Below, piece after piece: positions 23,291 to 35,200 of a stretch of 64,000 bases of DNA (position 1 is its first letter; every line of letters starts with the position of its first letter). The notes below the pieces were generated by a model. It worked only from the letters and a program-made list of their open reading frames with translations, was not told the DNA's origin and did not search any database. The stretch comes from Straminergon stramineum (Eukaryota; Streptophyta; Bryopsida; Hypnales; Calliergonaceae): NCBI GenBank assembly GCA_963920665.1, contig OY987263.1:28508547-28572546 (forward strand), read 5' to 3'. The translations under genes and the position numbers were made by a program.

Positions 23291-23582
23291 AAGTAAACTA
23301 CCCCATTCTAGTCCAAATGGGGGCAAGCTCATTGTGGAAAAAATTATATTAGTGGCATATATTTCAAAACTTGAATTATAGACATCACTAACATAAATTT
23401 GCCCACAATGAGCTTGCTTCCATTCACTAGTAGAAAACTATGTTGAGTTTAACAAAATCTAGGTGACATTTTTTGTAAACTACATTTTAGTAAACGCAAT
23501 TTACAGAAAATGTCACCTAGATTTTGTTAAACTCAACATAGTTTTCTTCAAGTGATTTGGCCAAGAGTGGAGTAGTTTACCT
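23291..23582. mobile_element. TA-flanked MITE, AGGTAAAAC family, disrupted by a nested insertion
   Basis: TA target at 23289-23290 and 23583-23584. Left end AAGTAAACTAC; right end read inward AGGTAAACTAC. The arms contain ATGGGGGCAAGCTCATTGTG and its inverted copy. The right arm is interrupted at 23425-23554 by a CACTA-type MITE. Removing that plus one ATT leaves 159 bp, close to the 152-bp relative at 54095-54246. Confidence 0.9.
23425..23554. mobile_element. CACTA-type MITE (130 bp hairpin), nested
   Basis: Starts CACTAGTAGAAAAC and ends GTTTTCTTCAAGTG, with 3-bp ATT duplications on both sides (23422-23424 and 23555-23557). CACT ends with a 3-bp duplication are the CACTA (En/Spm) signature. 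The arms pair over about 45 bp (ACTATGTTGAGTTTAACAAA and its complement), so a transcript would form a long hairpin. Confidence 0.92.
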
Positions 23583-23736
23583 TATAACCTAGGAGGTACT
23601 CGCCTTGTCCTTTGAGACTCATATACATGACACTAAGCAAAGTGGTTCTTAATTCACATTAGCCTAAGAATAAGCTTATGAGTTTCTTCCACTCTTCTCA
23701 TGAAGAGGATTTTTTTTCATTTTAGCTACGAGTACC

Positions 23737-23940
23737 CTATAATCATTTAAGGTGCTTGTAACATGGGTAACTATAATATAAATATACTATAACCACGTAA
23801 GGTGCTCGTAACATAGGTAACTATAATATAAATATGTTATAACCATGGAAGGTGCTCATAACATAGATAACTATAATATAAATATACTATAACCATGGAA
23901 GGTGCTCGTAACATAGATACCTACAATATAGACACCTATA
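23737..23940. repeat. 50-bp tandem repeat array, about four units
   Basis: GGTGCTYRTAACAT recurs at 23751, 23801, 23851 and 23901, an exact 50-bp period. Each is followed by ACTATAATATAAATA. A degenerate tail continues to about 23985. A related but scrambled block (CTATAATA, CCATGATTAGAG, CTATAAATACC) lies near 34040-34160. Confidence 0.9.
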
Positions 23941-26900
23941 ATTATAAACATCCTATAACTATGCAAAGTACCTATAATATAGGAGCCTAGGCTTCTAAGC
24001 TCATGGGCTCAAGATCCTAGGTTAACATGCTAGCAACTCTGACCATAGGATCTTGCACTTTACTTCTTTGAGATCATGTGGTAAGAATTTTATGAAGTTC
24101 GACTATACAAATTGAAAGACATTAACATTCAAAGTTGGAATTTTTTTTGAACACTAGCCTGTAGTTTTAGATGACTTTGACAACCATTTGTGAAAAATTT
24201 GTGGACTTTGAATTTAAAAAAAATTTGTGTGGAAGAATTGAGTTGAAAGTCTAGGATTTCTTTTTCAAAAAAAACACTCTTGATTTTCATTATTTAAAGA
24301 ATTATTAAGTAAAAGTAGGTCTGAAATTGAAAGAAAAACTAAATCATTAATAGCTCTAAGATGATATTGAAGCACAATAATCCAAACGGTGAGATTGTTC
24401 TAGCAAGCAAACTTCACCTTTCCAAACAATTTTTTATGAAAAATTGTGAAAATAGCATTTAGAAATGAATCCCATAAGTTATTTTTTCAAGAAGACACTT
24501 AGATTGCCCGAAAACAAGGTTGTTCATAACTTTCACATCACTAATCCTAATGGAATGAATCAATGCTTCACATGTAGAAAATATAATTTATAAGAAAAAA
24601 AATTCAAAAATATAATTTTAAGTCTTTGTGGGTTTCTTTATGTACTTGCTCAATGAAAATTTGGGCTTTTTGTGGTATAACTTTTGTTCTTGAGCACCAA
24701 TTGAAATAAAAATTATATTCCCACAAAGCTATTAAGTTTTTCTCTCTTATGTGAAAGTTTCAAAAAGTTTCACTAAAACTTTAGGTCATACACAAAATCC
24801 ATTTTGTTTGCCTAGGGGACAATCGTCCTTTACAACCCTTTTTTTTACTTTTCGAGAAAGTACTAGGATGGCAATCACTTAAAATTTGGTGAAGTATTGT
24901 ATTTCTACATTCATCCATCTATTGGAACAAAAAATACTTTTCAATCATATTCATGCACTTTTTCATCCAAATTTGTCAAATTCATCCACATTTCAAATAG
25001 AAATGGAAAATTTTTGGCAAAAAAAGGATTACTTTTTTCTGGCGAAAAGTAGATATTTATTTTGGAATGGTGCAATCTAGCCCCGTGGTGCCAAAAAAAA
25101 AGGGCTGGTCCTTTAGGGTTTAATATGACACGGTAAATTGATTTGCACCACAATGTTCTACACTAGAGCATACACCTATGGAAAAAATTTCAGATTTCTT
25201 AAGCATATAAAATATTTGTTATGAATTCTTTCTCATTGTATTCAAAAATTCATAGTAATTCCAAATTCTCCACCAAAAATCTAGAATTTCTATGACTTAC
25301 AGGAGACTTGTGATCACATTTTTGAAAATTAAGTATAAAGCATTTCCACCACATAGAGTTGCAAAATTGGAGCATACAAAGCTTTAAAAAGATCTGAAAG
25401 GATCTTAAAGTTTGAAAATATGGTCATAGGCCTGTCCTTTTATGGTTAAAAGTGAGTACTAGACAATGTGTATCTAATTTTAAAAGTGCATGTGTTTGGG
25501 TATGCATATGTATATCCAATTCTAAGAAGGATATTTTTTTTCCTTTAAATCTACCTTGTATTGTCTATATCTACAAAGAGTTTGAAATTTGTTGTAAGTC
25601 TTACATGTTGTATACATAGTTTAGAATGCTCATAGACCAAAACCTTGTTGACAATCATAGGGTATGAATGTCTTAGAGAGAGGGTGACCAAGATGTGTGA
25701 TGAAGTTAGCTTTAATTCATATTTATTTTATAGTTTTTGTCTTTGATTTTTCTTACTAAAAGAATTTTAAAAAATAGTGATATGCTACCAATGCCCATAT
25801 TAGATCTCCATTGGTCATGTGTCTCATATGCAATCCTTGAACAACTAAGATTTCATACTAGTACTCTTGGAGAAAAAATTGAAATTAAGTTAAATATTGC
25901 AATCTCTTTATACAACAAATTTGAAGTTTTTAAGAAAATTTGAAGACCCTTTACCAAAAGGTATTGCAAAATTGACATACCTATAAAACACTTGTATTGG
26001 GGTCCCACGACAAGCTCAACACATGTTTGACAACTACTTATTGCCATTATTGCCAATTCATTTAATTGATTCCATGTTGACATGAAAAATATTCTTCTAC
26101 ATTTTAGAATATATATACAAACATCATTCAAGTTTTCTTAAATAAATTCCAATAACTTTAATAATTTCAAGAATGGTACAATTTGAGTTAAATTTGCTTT
26201 TGTTTCAACTAATAAAGAGTATTATATATCTTACTTGATTTTAGCACCCCGTAGCCATATCTTTAGAAAGACTAAAAAGAATTATAAATTTGAAGACTTC
26301 CATCCACTTTGCTCCTCAAAAATATTTTTATGTTGTTTTAGAGCAAAGTTGCCACAAGCAATGCAAGTTGAAAACTAGGTAGGTAGCTATAGTCAACAAA
26401 TTAATAAGCTTTTATACAACTTTGACATTGTAGGACCTTTGTAATTAGATTCTATACCTACTTTTCTATCAAATCTCAAAGCCTAAATTGTTCACATTTC
26501 CAAGATTAGAATCTTCAAAGTAGACCATATAATAAAATTATAGGAGATTCCTTGCTAGACTTCAAAACAAAATTCCTCACATTTTTTACCTCACTAATTC
26601 AAAAGTAAATGTATAAATTCTATATTTCTAATACAACTAAGAGACATAAGATTTTCTTTGTTTGATTTTCTTTTACACAAGATTTTAAAAAAATTTTAAA
26701 ATAAAATGAAATTTTAGTTGCTTGATAGATTAAGAAATTAAAAAAAATGAAACAAATCTATATTTCTAAATTCAAATGGTTTACAAAGTATCTCATTGAA
26801 AAGCTAAAGTGAGTCTTCGATCTATATAAAAATTTAAGAAATTATTATCAAATAATGAATGAATAAGAACTAATCCATTTTGGTTGAATGAAATGCTTTA

Positions 26901-27324
26901 GACATTTGAACTTCTTGGAATTCTCAATTGGTAGATGAATTTTGATAAAGAATTTTTCAACCAAAGTAAATTACAACCAGAGAAGATCATTCTTATGTTT
27001 GTACATTTTGCTTTCCGTCCCATCAATATATCAATTGATTTAGTACCTTCTACAAGAATTATGAAGCAACTAGTGGCCAAGCTAGTGACAACACTAAAGA
27101 ACATACAAAAAGTAATTTTTCAAAATATATGTAGCACTCACATAAAGCACATACAACATTGGCTACATGCCAACATCAATGGAAGTAACAAATTGACGAA
27201 GCCTTGATATTGATCCATGCCAACGGCAATGGGCCAGTTTTGGTTTCCTGAATCAAACCAAATGATTGTACTCACCTAAGAGACAACGATAGCTTCACTT
27301 GCTCCACTTTTCTTAAAATTTCTC
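23941..27324. other. AT-rich gene-free region
   Basis: About 3.4 kb of decayed repeat DNA. Right-end-like TTAA signatures occur near 25116 (CCTTTAGGG followed by TTTAA) and 25446 (GTCCTTTTATGG followed by TTAA). I could not pair them with left ends. A 92-codon minus-strand open frame at 25853-26131 has no recognisable family. Nothing else is supported. Confidence 0.5.
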
Positions 27325-27328
27325 TTAT

Positions 27329-27554
27329 CCCTAGAAGAATAGATTGGTCACTGAGGAAATCAAACTATTCTAGTACCGTGTGAACATTTCCATAAAGAAA
27401 CTCAACAATAGTCATTGGTGGTTGAACGTAACTATTGTGTAAGACCTTTCCTTTTCACACAAAATTCCAAGAATGAACAACAACACTTCTGCTTTAGATG
27501 GGAAGACTCTCTATCATCCATCAGACACTTAGTTTCCTTGGCATCCTTCTAGGG
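27329..27554 (+). mobile_element. TTAA-flanked MITE, family A copy 3 (226 bp)
   Basis: Begins CCCTAGAAGAATAGATTGG after TTAT (a decayed TTAA) and ends CTAGGG before TTAA (27555-27558). Shared interior: ACCGTGTGA, CATTGGTGGTTGAA, CACAAAATTCCAAGAATGAA, CTATCATCCATCAGACAC. It lies directly upstream of the DREB2 promoter region. Confidence 0.8.
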
Positions 27555-27861
27555 TTAATTGTAGTCCATAAATTAAAGTTCAACATATCCAAAATGAAAC
27601 AACAAAAAAAATTCTTGTGCCACGTAACATCCAATGCAACTACGCACGACAAACACCACATACCCCCAACATTTGAAAAAAATGATCATTTGTGGACCAA
27701 CGTCTTGATCTTTCCTACTGATCTTTTAGTGTGGGTAGCCACTTACTCCAAACAGACCAATGACAAGCTTCCACCTCATTCCTCTTCCTCTTCGAGTGGA
27801 AAGCCCCTTCCAATAATCAAAATCCCAATCCGGTTAGAAATGAGGTGCCAGCGACGGAGAA

Positions 27862-27874
27862 GCCGACACGTGGG
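27862..27874 (+). promoter_or_regulatory. Overlapping DRE core and ABRE/G-box
   Basis: GCCGACACGTGGG contains the DRE/CRT core GCCGAC (27862-27867), sharing its last bases with ACACGTGG, a G-box type ABRE. It lies about 145 bp before the putative leader donor, so it could be promoter-proximal or within the first untranslated exon. DREB proteins bind the first motif and AREB/ABF bZIP factors the second. Function here is inferred from sequence only. Confidence 0.6.
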
Positions 27875-28943
27875 GCTGCCACCTCCCTTCCCCGTCTGCA
27901 TGGCCGTGCCCCGATCGTCTGCAGTCACTTTCCTTGCTTGCCTTTCTTCCCCGTGGCGTGCTTGTTTGCTTGCTCACTCGTCGCGGGACTCATCTGGGGA
28001 CTCGTTTCTTCACACCAGGTAATTCTCGCTTCTGCCATTGCAAGCTTTTCTTTCTTGACCACTTCTCAAAAGGTCCTCTCGCTTTTGTCGCACTTGTTTT
28101 GGTTCAGAATTGAAGAAGTTCTCCCCTTTTGAGTGTGGGCATGGTGGGTGAGTGGGTGTGTGGGTGGGCGTTTTTGTAGTTGCGAACTACTTCATGAATG
28201 TCGAGGCTTTGGTTTCCGTTAGGTTCTGACGTGTTGTTATAGTTTAGTTTTCCTTTGAAGTTTTTTTGTTACTCTTGAAACCATGTCTGCTGATTAATTG
28301 TACTTATAATGATCCGCATTTCGTTGAGGCTAGGTAGAGAGAATGTTGCTTACCTCGTTGCGTGTTGGTTGGTTGGTTGGTTGGGCGCTCTTTTGCGTTT
28401 GTAGTGCAGAAAGGTCGAAGCAGTAGACGAATTTACAAATTGACCAAGCCTGGACACTGACTCATTGCAAGAGCGAAGATTGTTCGCACAATTGTGGTGA
28501 ACTACAATTGGGAACAGGGAAGGAGCTTTATTGCAGACTGACTGAAGTGGCGAAACCCTCGACCTTCGGTAGCCATTTTCGGGAGATCGCAGGAAAGAAG
28601 CAGTTTCCGGAGGACATGGTTGTAGGAATTAGAAATGAGATCGAGTAGAATCACAGTGGAAGATTATTAGGTGTAACTCGGATCCTTTTTATCATTACGT
28701 CGTAGTGCAATCCTATACCTGGCTTTCCACGACAGGTTCTCTCACATTCTCATCAAGAAAAGATCTCAGATTGGAGGGAAGCGTAACGTGACTATCGATC
28801 GAGAAGCTTCAGGTTTTCTTGAACGTTTTACGTAACCCTGGTCGTTAGAGTGTTTAGGTAGCGAACAATTTTCGGAGGTTCCGGAAGCCGACCGGGGGTG
28901 TTCGACACGGCATGGTAAGAGTTAGCCAATGTTATCATACACA

Positions 28944-29170
28944 ACAGGAGCACGAGATCAAAGCATCGGGCGAGTTTACAAGAAGCTTTTGTAGTAAGCG
29001 TAGTGTAGAAAGATCGAAGTAGTAGATGAATTTGCAAGAAGCGCTTGTAGTAAGAGTAGTGTAGACAGACCGATTCATAGACGAATCTTGAAGAAGCGTT
29101 TGTAGTGCAGAAAGGTCGAAGCAGTAGACGACTTTACAAGAAAATTTTGTAGTTAGAGTATTTGTTAAAA
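28944..29170 (+). repeat. 56-bp tandem repeats in the DREB2 5' leader
   Basis: Units begin near 28944, 29000, 29056, 29102 and 29158, with 56-bp steps and one 46-bp step. Shared core: GTAGTGTAGAAAGATCGAAG, GTAGAYGAATTT, GCAAGAAGC and TTGTAGT. A further near-identical single copy of the GTAGTGCAGAAAGGTCGAAG part is at 28401-28435. Confidence 0.85.
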
Positions 29171-29346
29171 GATTGGAGCAGCGTTGGTATTCTGGTTTCC
29201 ACCACCAGCGGAACTAAACCTAAATTGTAGAGGGACGAAACAATTGGTCCACACTGGATTCCGCGGGGACCAAGCCGCAGCAGCTGGGCCTGCACAGCAT
29301 CAACTTTACTCGCGGGCGTCGTCGGAAGCGAGCGACGCTGGCGAAC

Positions 29347-31738
29347 ATGCAGCATGGCAGCTCCGTAGCGGAGACGCTGGCTTGGTGGGCGAGCCAGAAC
29401 GGTCGTCCCGGGACGTCAGCTTCGGATCCTGCGCAGGATTTCAGCGTCAGCCATGGCCCTCGCAAGACCATCCGCAAAGCCCCAGCCAAGGGCTCCAAGA
29501 AGGGGTGCATGAAAGGCAAAGGGGGTCCGGAGAATGCGCAATGCAGCTACCGTGGGGTGAGGCAGCGGACGTGGGGCAAGTGGGTAGCTGAGATTCGTGA
29601 GCCGAATCGGGGCTCTAGGCTTTGGTTGGGAACTTATGGCACTGCCGAGGAAGCCGCGCTTGCGTATGATGAAGCTGCCAGAGTGTTGTATGGCTCGAAT
29701 GCGCTTCTCAACTTGCCTGACAAGGGTATTAGTGCAGGCTCGTCGACACCAGCCTCTACGACTAGTACAGGTACACTCGTGAATCCATCTCAATCCTCCT
29801 CTCGTGTAAGGAAATGCCAGGCTATTGCAGAAGATACTTATTAAGGGAAAGGATACTCTCTCCGTCATTTCAAGCATATTAAACCAGTATAAATGTTTTC
29901 GGGGCGGGTGCTGCTCAGGAGACCCCTCCCTCTGAATGTACCCCTGACTCCACCTGGGACATAGCTTCTATGACTCCATAGAGCATGTGCAGGGGTCTCC
30001 TTCGAAGCACTCTATTGGTGCTTTCATTGAGAGATCAGTATTGAGCTTCGGAGAGACCGCTTAGGTATGAGAACGTTGAGATCAAAGGGCTATCACCGTA
30101 TGTGACTCTCCTGTTCAATTTCTAGGTGTGAGATTTCAGACCTGTAGAACTGATTGTAGAGAACCCCATTTCCATTCAAACATCATTTGTCATGGACGTG
30201 TAGCGGAGTCATGCTTACATCCAACTTGCTAGTTGAAGGCCAACCAAGAGTTGATTGGAACAGATGAATTCCTGTTGGTGACAGGGATCAGGCAGTAGGA
30301 GATGGGATCAGGTTACTAAGGGTTTTGTGTCCTCTTCCTCTCTTCCCTTTGAATTTAGAAATGTGTTTTCGTCTCGACATAAGGTAGAGGATACGCTTTC
30401 CGTCACTTTCATTGGGAGATCACTGTAGTCTCTCTTTGGGTATTGCTAAGTGCCAAACTCTCTAGAGATCAAAATTTTATCACTATTTTTGAACTTGTCA
30501 TGCAATAATTCAACGTGGGAGGATGTAGACCACTATCGAAGGAATAAGAGGCATCCCCATTTCCATTCAAAGATAAGTGGCCATAGACATTTAGCCAAGT
30601 CATGCTCACACCCCAACTGCTAATTGAGCCCTACCGAGTGTATTGGAGCGGATGAAATGCTGTTGGTAACAGGGTTCAGTCAATTGGAGACGGGATCAGG
30701 TCCTTACAGGTTTCTGAATCCCCTAGCTTACCTGTCACCAGTAGCGAAGCATTTGTTGTTCTATGTGGTGAGGTCACTTTCTGTGACATATTTTGGCAGC
30801 ATGCGTATGCCATTCTTGAGTCTGTCGTCGTTTCAATCTCATTACTCGTCTGTACAATTTCCTGTAATTGATACTCCACTGTTGCCGAAGGTAATTACCA
30901 CTACGGCAGTAATTGAACGTCTATGACATTGTAGGTAGATGATTATGAAAATAGTCAGATGAGGATGATTCAATTGTGAGTTCAATAGAAGTACCGTAGA
31001 GATTGATTCGAAAACTAATGGATGGGACGGTATGCATGTCTGGCAGGTGATCCATATTACATGCACGATGCCGGGACATCAAGTCACCGGAAGTCGAACC
31101 TTGGAAAGCATGAAAAGATCGTTTCGCCTCAGAGTGCCGCATCAGGCACGACGCCTGAAGTGGCGGATGACGGGTTAGACACGGCAGACTCGGGTTCACC
31201 ACGGAAGATGGCTGATGCCGCTGAGGTTTCCAGGTCACCAAGGAGGCTGGCAGCGGAGGCGATCCTGCCGGAGTCTTCGAGTAGTTGGCTGGCGGACGCT
31301 CAACATGGCCAAACTCCACCCAATCAAGCGATGGATCTGGAGAAAGTCAGGGGTGAGATCATTGAGTTCAACGACATCCTGGACGTGGAAGATTTTGATA
31401 GCTTTGATTCGAAGTTACCGGAGGGGGCGGATCTGCCTGGGCTTCTTCGTTCCAACAGTGATTCCAGCACCATGACGGATTCGAGCGCCTTTTCCAAAGA
31501 CCTCTGGGCGGAGCTGGCATGCCATATGTCGATCTCGGATTCGAAATTCGGCTCGGACCTCTCAAACGACAGTACTTTGACTGCCAGCATGTCCAACGTG
31601 GATAGATACGGCGTGCCCATTCAAGACCTTGACCTGGAAGACGAGCAACTGAGTGTGCCCAATTCCCCGGAGGTGGAGATGCTGGACACTTCTTCCTTGA
31701 TGCAGAAGAAGCAACCGTGGACGACGTTGCTGGAATAG
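29347..31738 (+). CDS. DREB2-type AP2/ERF transcription factor (371 aa, two exons)
   Basis: Exons 29347-29770 and 31047-31738, joined through a Gly codon (G|GT). The AP2 domain spans residues 67-124 ([20 protein letters not shown], then [20 protein letters not shown]). It has the DREB-specific Val80 and Glu85 that favour the DRE element A/GCCGAC. It is preceded by the DREB2 basic nuclear-localisation block at about 39-60 ([17 protein letters not shown]) and the N-terminal AETLAWW motif. The C-terminal half is acidic and Ser-rich, with [15 protein letters not shown] (247-261) and DLDLEDEQL (335-343) as likely activation segments. This class drives drought, salt and heat responses. The exon 2 frame is closed by a stop at 31016, so the acceptor must lie after it; TCTGGCAG at 31046 is the only phase-compatible site I found. 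A second donor (GTAAGG, 29806) exists but gives the wrong phase. Confidence 0.9.
30020..30745 (+). repeat. Old tandem duplication (about 390 bp) in the DREB2 intron
   Basis: CTTTCATTGRGAGATCA occurs near 30020 and 30408. CCCCATTTCCATTCAAA occurs near 30163 and 30555. AGTCATGCT, TGTTGGTRACAGGG and GGGATCAGGT follow in the same order in both. Spacing is about 388-392 bp. It accounts for much of the 1276-bp intron. Confidence 0.85.
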
Positions 31739-32250
31739 TTAGAATCGCCATAGTCTTAAGTGTGCAGAAGGTCAGATTGCGATTCAACCCTTTCCTCTCC
31801 AACATCAAAGCTGTTTTAGCCAGTTCTTGATCATTTTCAGCGTCTAAAGATTGATCATCTGAGTTTTTTGAGGACATCTTGTATTATGGAGATGTGCGTG
31901 TTGAGAAAACAATCCAAAGTTTCGATCAACAGTACTCAGAGCGCGCAATATCTTGTAGTTCTTGGCGTATCTACAGGGTGATGCATGATCAGTTTGTACA
32001 ATGCTTTTTCACAACCATTCAATCCAAGTGTAAATAACAGTGTTTCCTCTAGCAATTCTGTTTGCGGTAGAGTGCGTGCGATTGAAAAGTATCCACCTAG
32101 AGCTAGCTGAGTAGACGTTTTCAGTGGATTCAACTATATACAAACTGTTTATAAAGGATCTCACTTTGCAATATGATATACGTGCAACTTTCTCTGCACT
32201 TGATGTGGTTGTGGATAAGTACGAACCCATTATATGGGTATACTGACCAA
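31739..32250 (+). other. DREB2 3' untranslated and flanking sequence
   Basis: Moderate-GC sequence following the stop codon. No clear polyadenylation consensus decides the end. No other feature seen. Confidence 0.45.
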
Positions 32251-35200
32251 TCAAATTATCAACTTGGAAGAATAGGCGGAGTCCTTGTAGACTTTCCCAA
32301 CCATTCCTCCAAGTTCATGAGTGATTTTCGCTCCTCCGATTTGTTCCTGATGACCGTTTCTCTGAATTTGTTCCACTGACTCCCTCAATATGACCAGTCG
32401 ACATTAGCCTTGTCTGTAGTCTACATTCAACCCTCTCGAATTGCACACTGTAATTGCATAATCCAAGCGTATGTTGAGAATTTGTCATGTTGTGCACTCA
32501 TTTTGTGCGCTCATTTGATTGGCCTATCACCCACCCACCCCCCATTTTTGCCTTGTAGACTTCTTTCTTTCCGTTTAGGTATTGATGAGCAGTAATTAAT
32601 TATGGCACAATTCTCGGTGTAGTTGTGGCACATTATGATTGGCTACAAGACTTTCAATATTGCAACCAATCCTTGGTCGGAAATAGGAAAACCTATATGA
32701 CCAATATGGGTCGAATAGAATCTTGAGCTAAAAAATTTATAGTGATTATGTTTTGAAAAACAACACTTTGAAAAATTATGGAATCCTTCTTAACTCTATT
32801 TCTATACATGGGGAAATTTCTGTATTTGAGAAATTTGCACTCCATATATGCGTAATTGCTTACGTAGTTGGAAATAGATTGCCTGCCTTAATTGTTTTTG
32901 TTTCTAAAATTGACCCCTACAAATTATTTTCTAATAGACATTGCCTCTATTCATGTTTGCCTAAGGTTGCCTTGGGATACACCTATTCTTCACCAAAATA
33001 ATTGAAAATGTATAGTTTATTCATACCATGTCCAAAAAATGTAGAAGGAAATGTATAATATTCTTTTGACTTCTAACAAGATCCAATTTAATAATAGGAA
33101 CAATGTTCAATTGTTTTTTTGGACTCTTTTAGGTGATGTTATCTTAGAAAAGGTCAAAAGGTTGAGTGTAATTTTGTGTTGATGCATTGTCATCCTTGAA
33201 GAAGTGATTTCAAATGTTCAAACAAGAGTGGTGGCCTATTTTTTTGAATTCCTCTACCTTACACAAATAATGAAAGCTTACACTAGTTTTGGAATTAAAT
33301 GCATTTGTGATAAAATATACTAATATTATGGCATTGATAATATTGTATTAATATTATCGAATATTTCTCATTATTTCATCAAATTTCAATCTAAGTGAAT
33401 CAATATTAAGATTCATGTTGGATTTCATTCAATTATTTTCTTTTGGTCTCAATATGGACTAGAAAGATTTTAAGAAATTCACAAGAGTCCAAAATTGAAT
33501 GCACATTTAGATTTGCAAAGTTACAATTAGTTTAGTGATATTTATATCATTCTTTATCTTATATGGAAAACAACTTTCAAGGTTGGAATGAACTCACTTG
33601 AATTATCTTGAAAATCATTCATTGTTTTTCCACTTTATCTTTTCTTGTTCTTGTTCTAAAGAATGTTTTTTGAAACTTAATGAAACCTTTCTACCATCAC
33701 TGAGATTAGAAATTCAAATTGTTGATGAAATCAATTAGTGGTGTTAAAGGACCTAAGATGTACTACTCAAGGTTATTAGATATAGTAATCAACTAATTTC
33801 CTATTTTGTTTTGTATTTTATCTTTCACTTCTAAGAACTAAATATTGTTGATATTGAATGAAGTGGATCCTACTAGCAATATAAACCAATCATACCCCTT
33901 GAAACTCAAATCTTCAATCTAATCAAATATTGGAGTTGTAGAGCAAGAGATATACCATAGTTAGAGGGTTGCTATTATGTGAGCCTAGAAGTGCGAGCTT
34001 ATGAACCTAAAAGACTATACACCTACATTACACTAGTTATCTATATAATAGGAACCTTCCATGATTAGAGTGTAGCTATGCTATAAATACCTATATTATA
34101 CAATAGGTGTTTATGTTATAAGCGCTTTCTATGGTTGTAGTATATCCACTTATACATTTATTCAAGGCTCACATGTTTGCATTTTCATACTCACACACTA
34201 GCACCGCTGGCTATAATTGAAGTACAAAATCTTGTAATAAACTCAAACTTTCACCATTTGAGAGAAAATAAAGGTATCCCGTATAAATGAAACTAATTGA
34301 TTTTGATTCGCACTAAATGCTCCACATCTACATTGTATCCCTATTATAATCTCAACGGTCAATCCTACTTGTTCAAAATCTTGGAAATCCTTGGGATCAA
34401 TTCAACCAATTTAAATTTTGGAAGTTTGTTGCAATTCAATATTTTTTCTTCTTAATTCTTGTTAGAAAAATCTTATGAGCACTCTAATTCATAGGATTCT
34501 AATGTATTAATCAAAAACTTGGTGTTTTTTTAAAATATCCAAAATCATGTAACAAAAAAATTATTTGAATTCCAATAAATTTGAATTATCAAATACAAGT
34601 TGATTGGATTCATATCTATATTGAAAGATATTATCCATTCCATTCTATTAGTAAGTTGAATGATCAATGACAATTTTAGATTGCAAGCAACTAGTCTAAT
34701 TCTTAGCTAAAGTTTTGAAAAAATATAATTATAAAATCAATTGTGATCCTTTGATATTCCATTTAAAACTATAGCTTCAAAAACAAAATATATTCTTTGT
34801 ATTGACCATTTGGATTTAAATGTTATGAAAACTTGGATTCACAAAATCACATCAAAGTAGCAAGTATATTGAAATTCTTTGACATTTTCTATAATTGCTA
34901 TTATTGTAAAAATATGTTGCCCCTCTAAACTATATTTGAAAATTGGCACATGATCATCAACACCATCTTCACAATGGTGAAATAAACATTAATTTAATTT
35001 AATTTGGTATAGTGCAAAATTCTCACATTGGGAATCCTATTGGAACACCTAAGAATAAACAATACACAGTATGAATATTTCACTTCTAACATCAATATAG
35101 CACAAATCCATGAAGTTAACTTTTTAAAAATTTGTTAATATTCAATTTATCTAGGCTAAGATCTCTTAGAACTTGAAAGCAAATTTGATTTGATTCAAAA

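Larger units (their letters stand above)
27559..29346 (+). promoter_or_regulatory. DREB2 promoter and spliced 5' leader
   Basis: Sequence becomes gene-like from about 27750. A CAG/GTAATT donor at 28018/28019 fits the end of a 5' untranslated exon. Candidate acceptors ending GTAGTGCAG lie before 28410 and 29111. The leader contains GTGGGTG-rich and (GGTT)n stretches near 28140-28385 and the 56-bp array at 28944-29170. Several upstream ATGs exist if this is exonic, so translation may be upstream-ORF controlled (inference). Confidence 0.5.

Noticed and set aside
25853..26131. 92-codon minus-strand frame as a homologue of the 7194-7652 frame
   Set aside because: Surrounding DNA shows some shared blocks, but the two translations do not align convincingly by eye.
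27498..28022. 174-codon plus-strand open frame upstream of DREB2
   Set aside because: It starts inside a MITE, crosses the DREB2 promoter and leader, and shows no protein family resemblance.
29771..29844. DREB2 as a single-exon 165-residue gene
   Set aside because: The downstream frame at 31047 supplies the expected acidic C-terminal domain in phase through GT-AG sites, so the short form is at most a retained-intron product.
31324..31877. Minus-strand open frames (98 and 169 codons) across DREB2 exon 2
   Set aside because: Antisense shadows of the true coding exon; no splice or start context.
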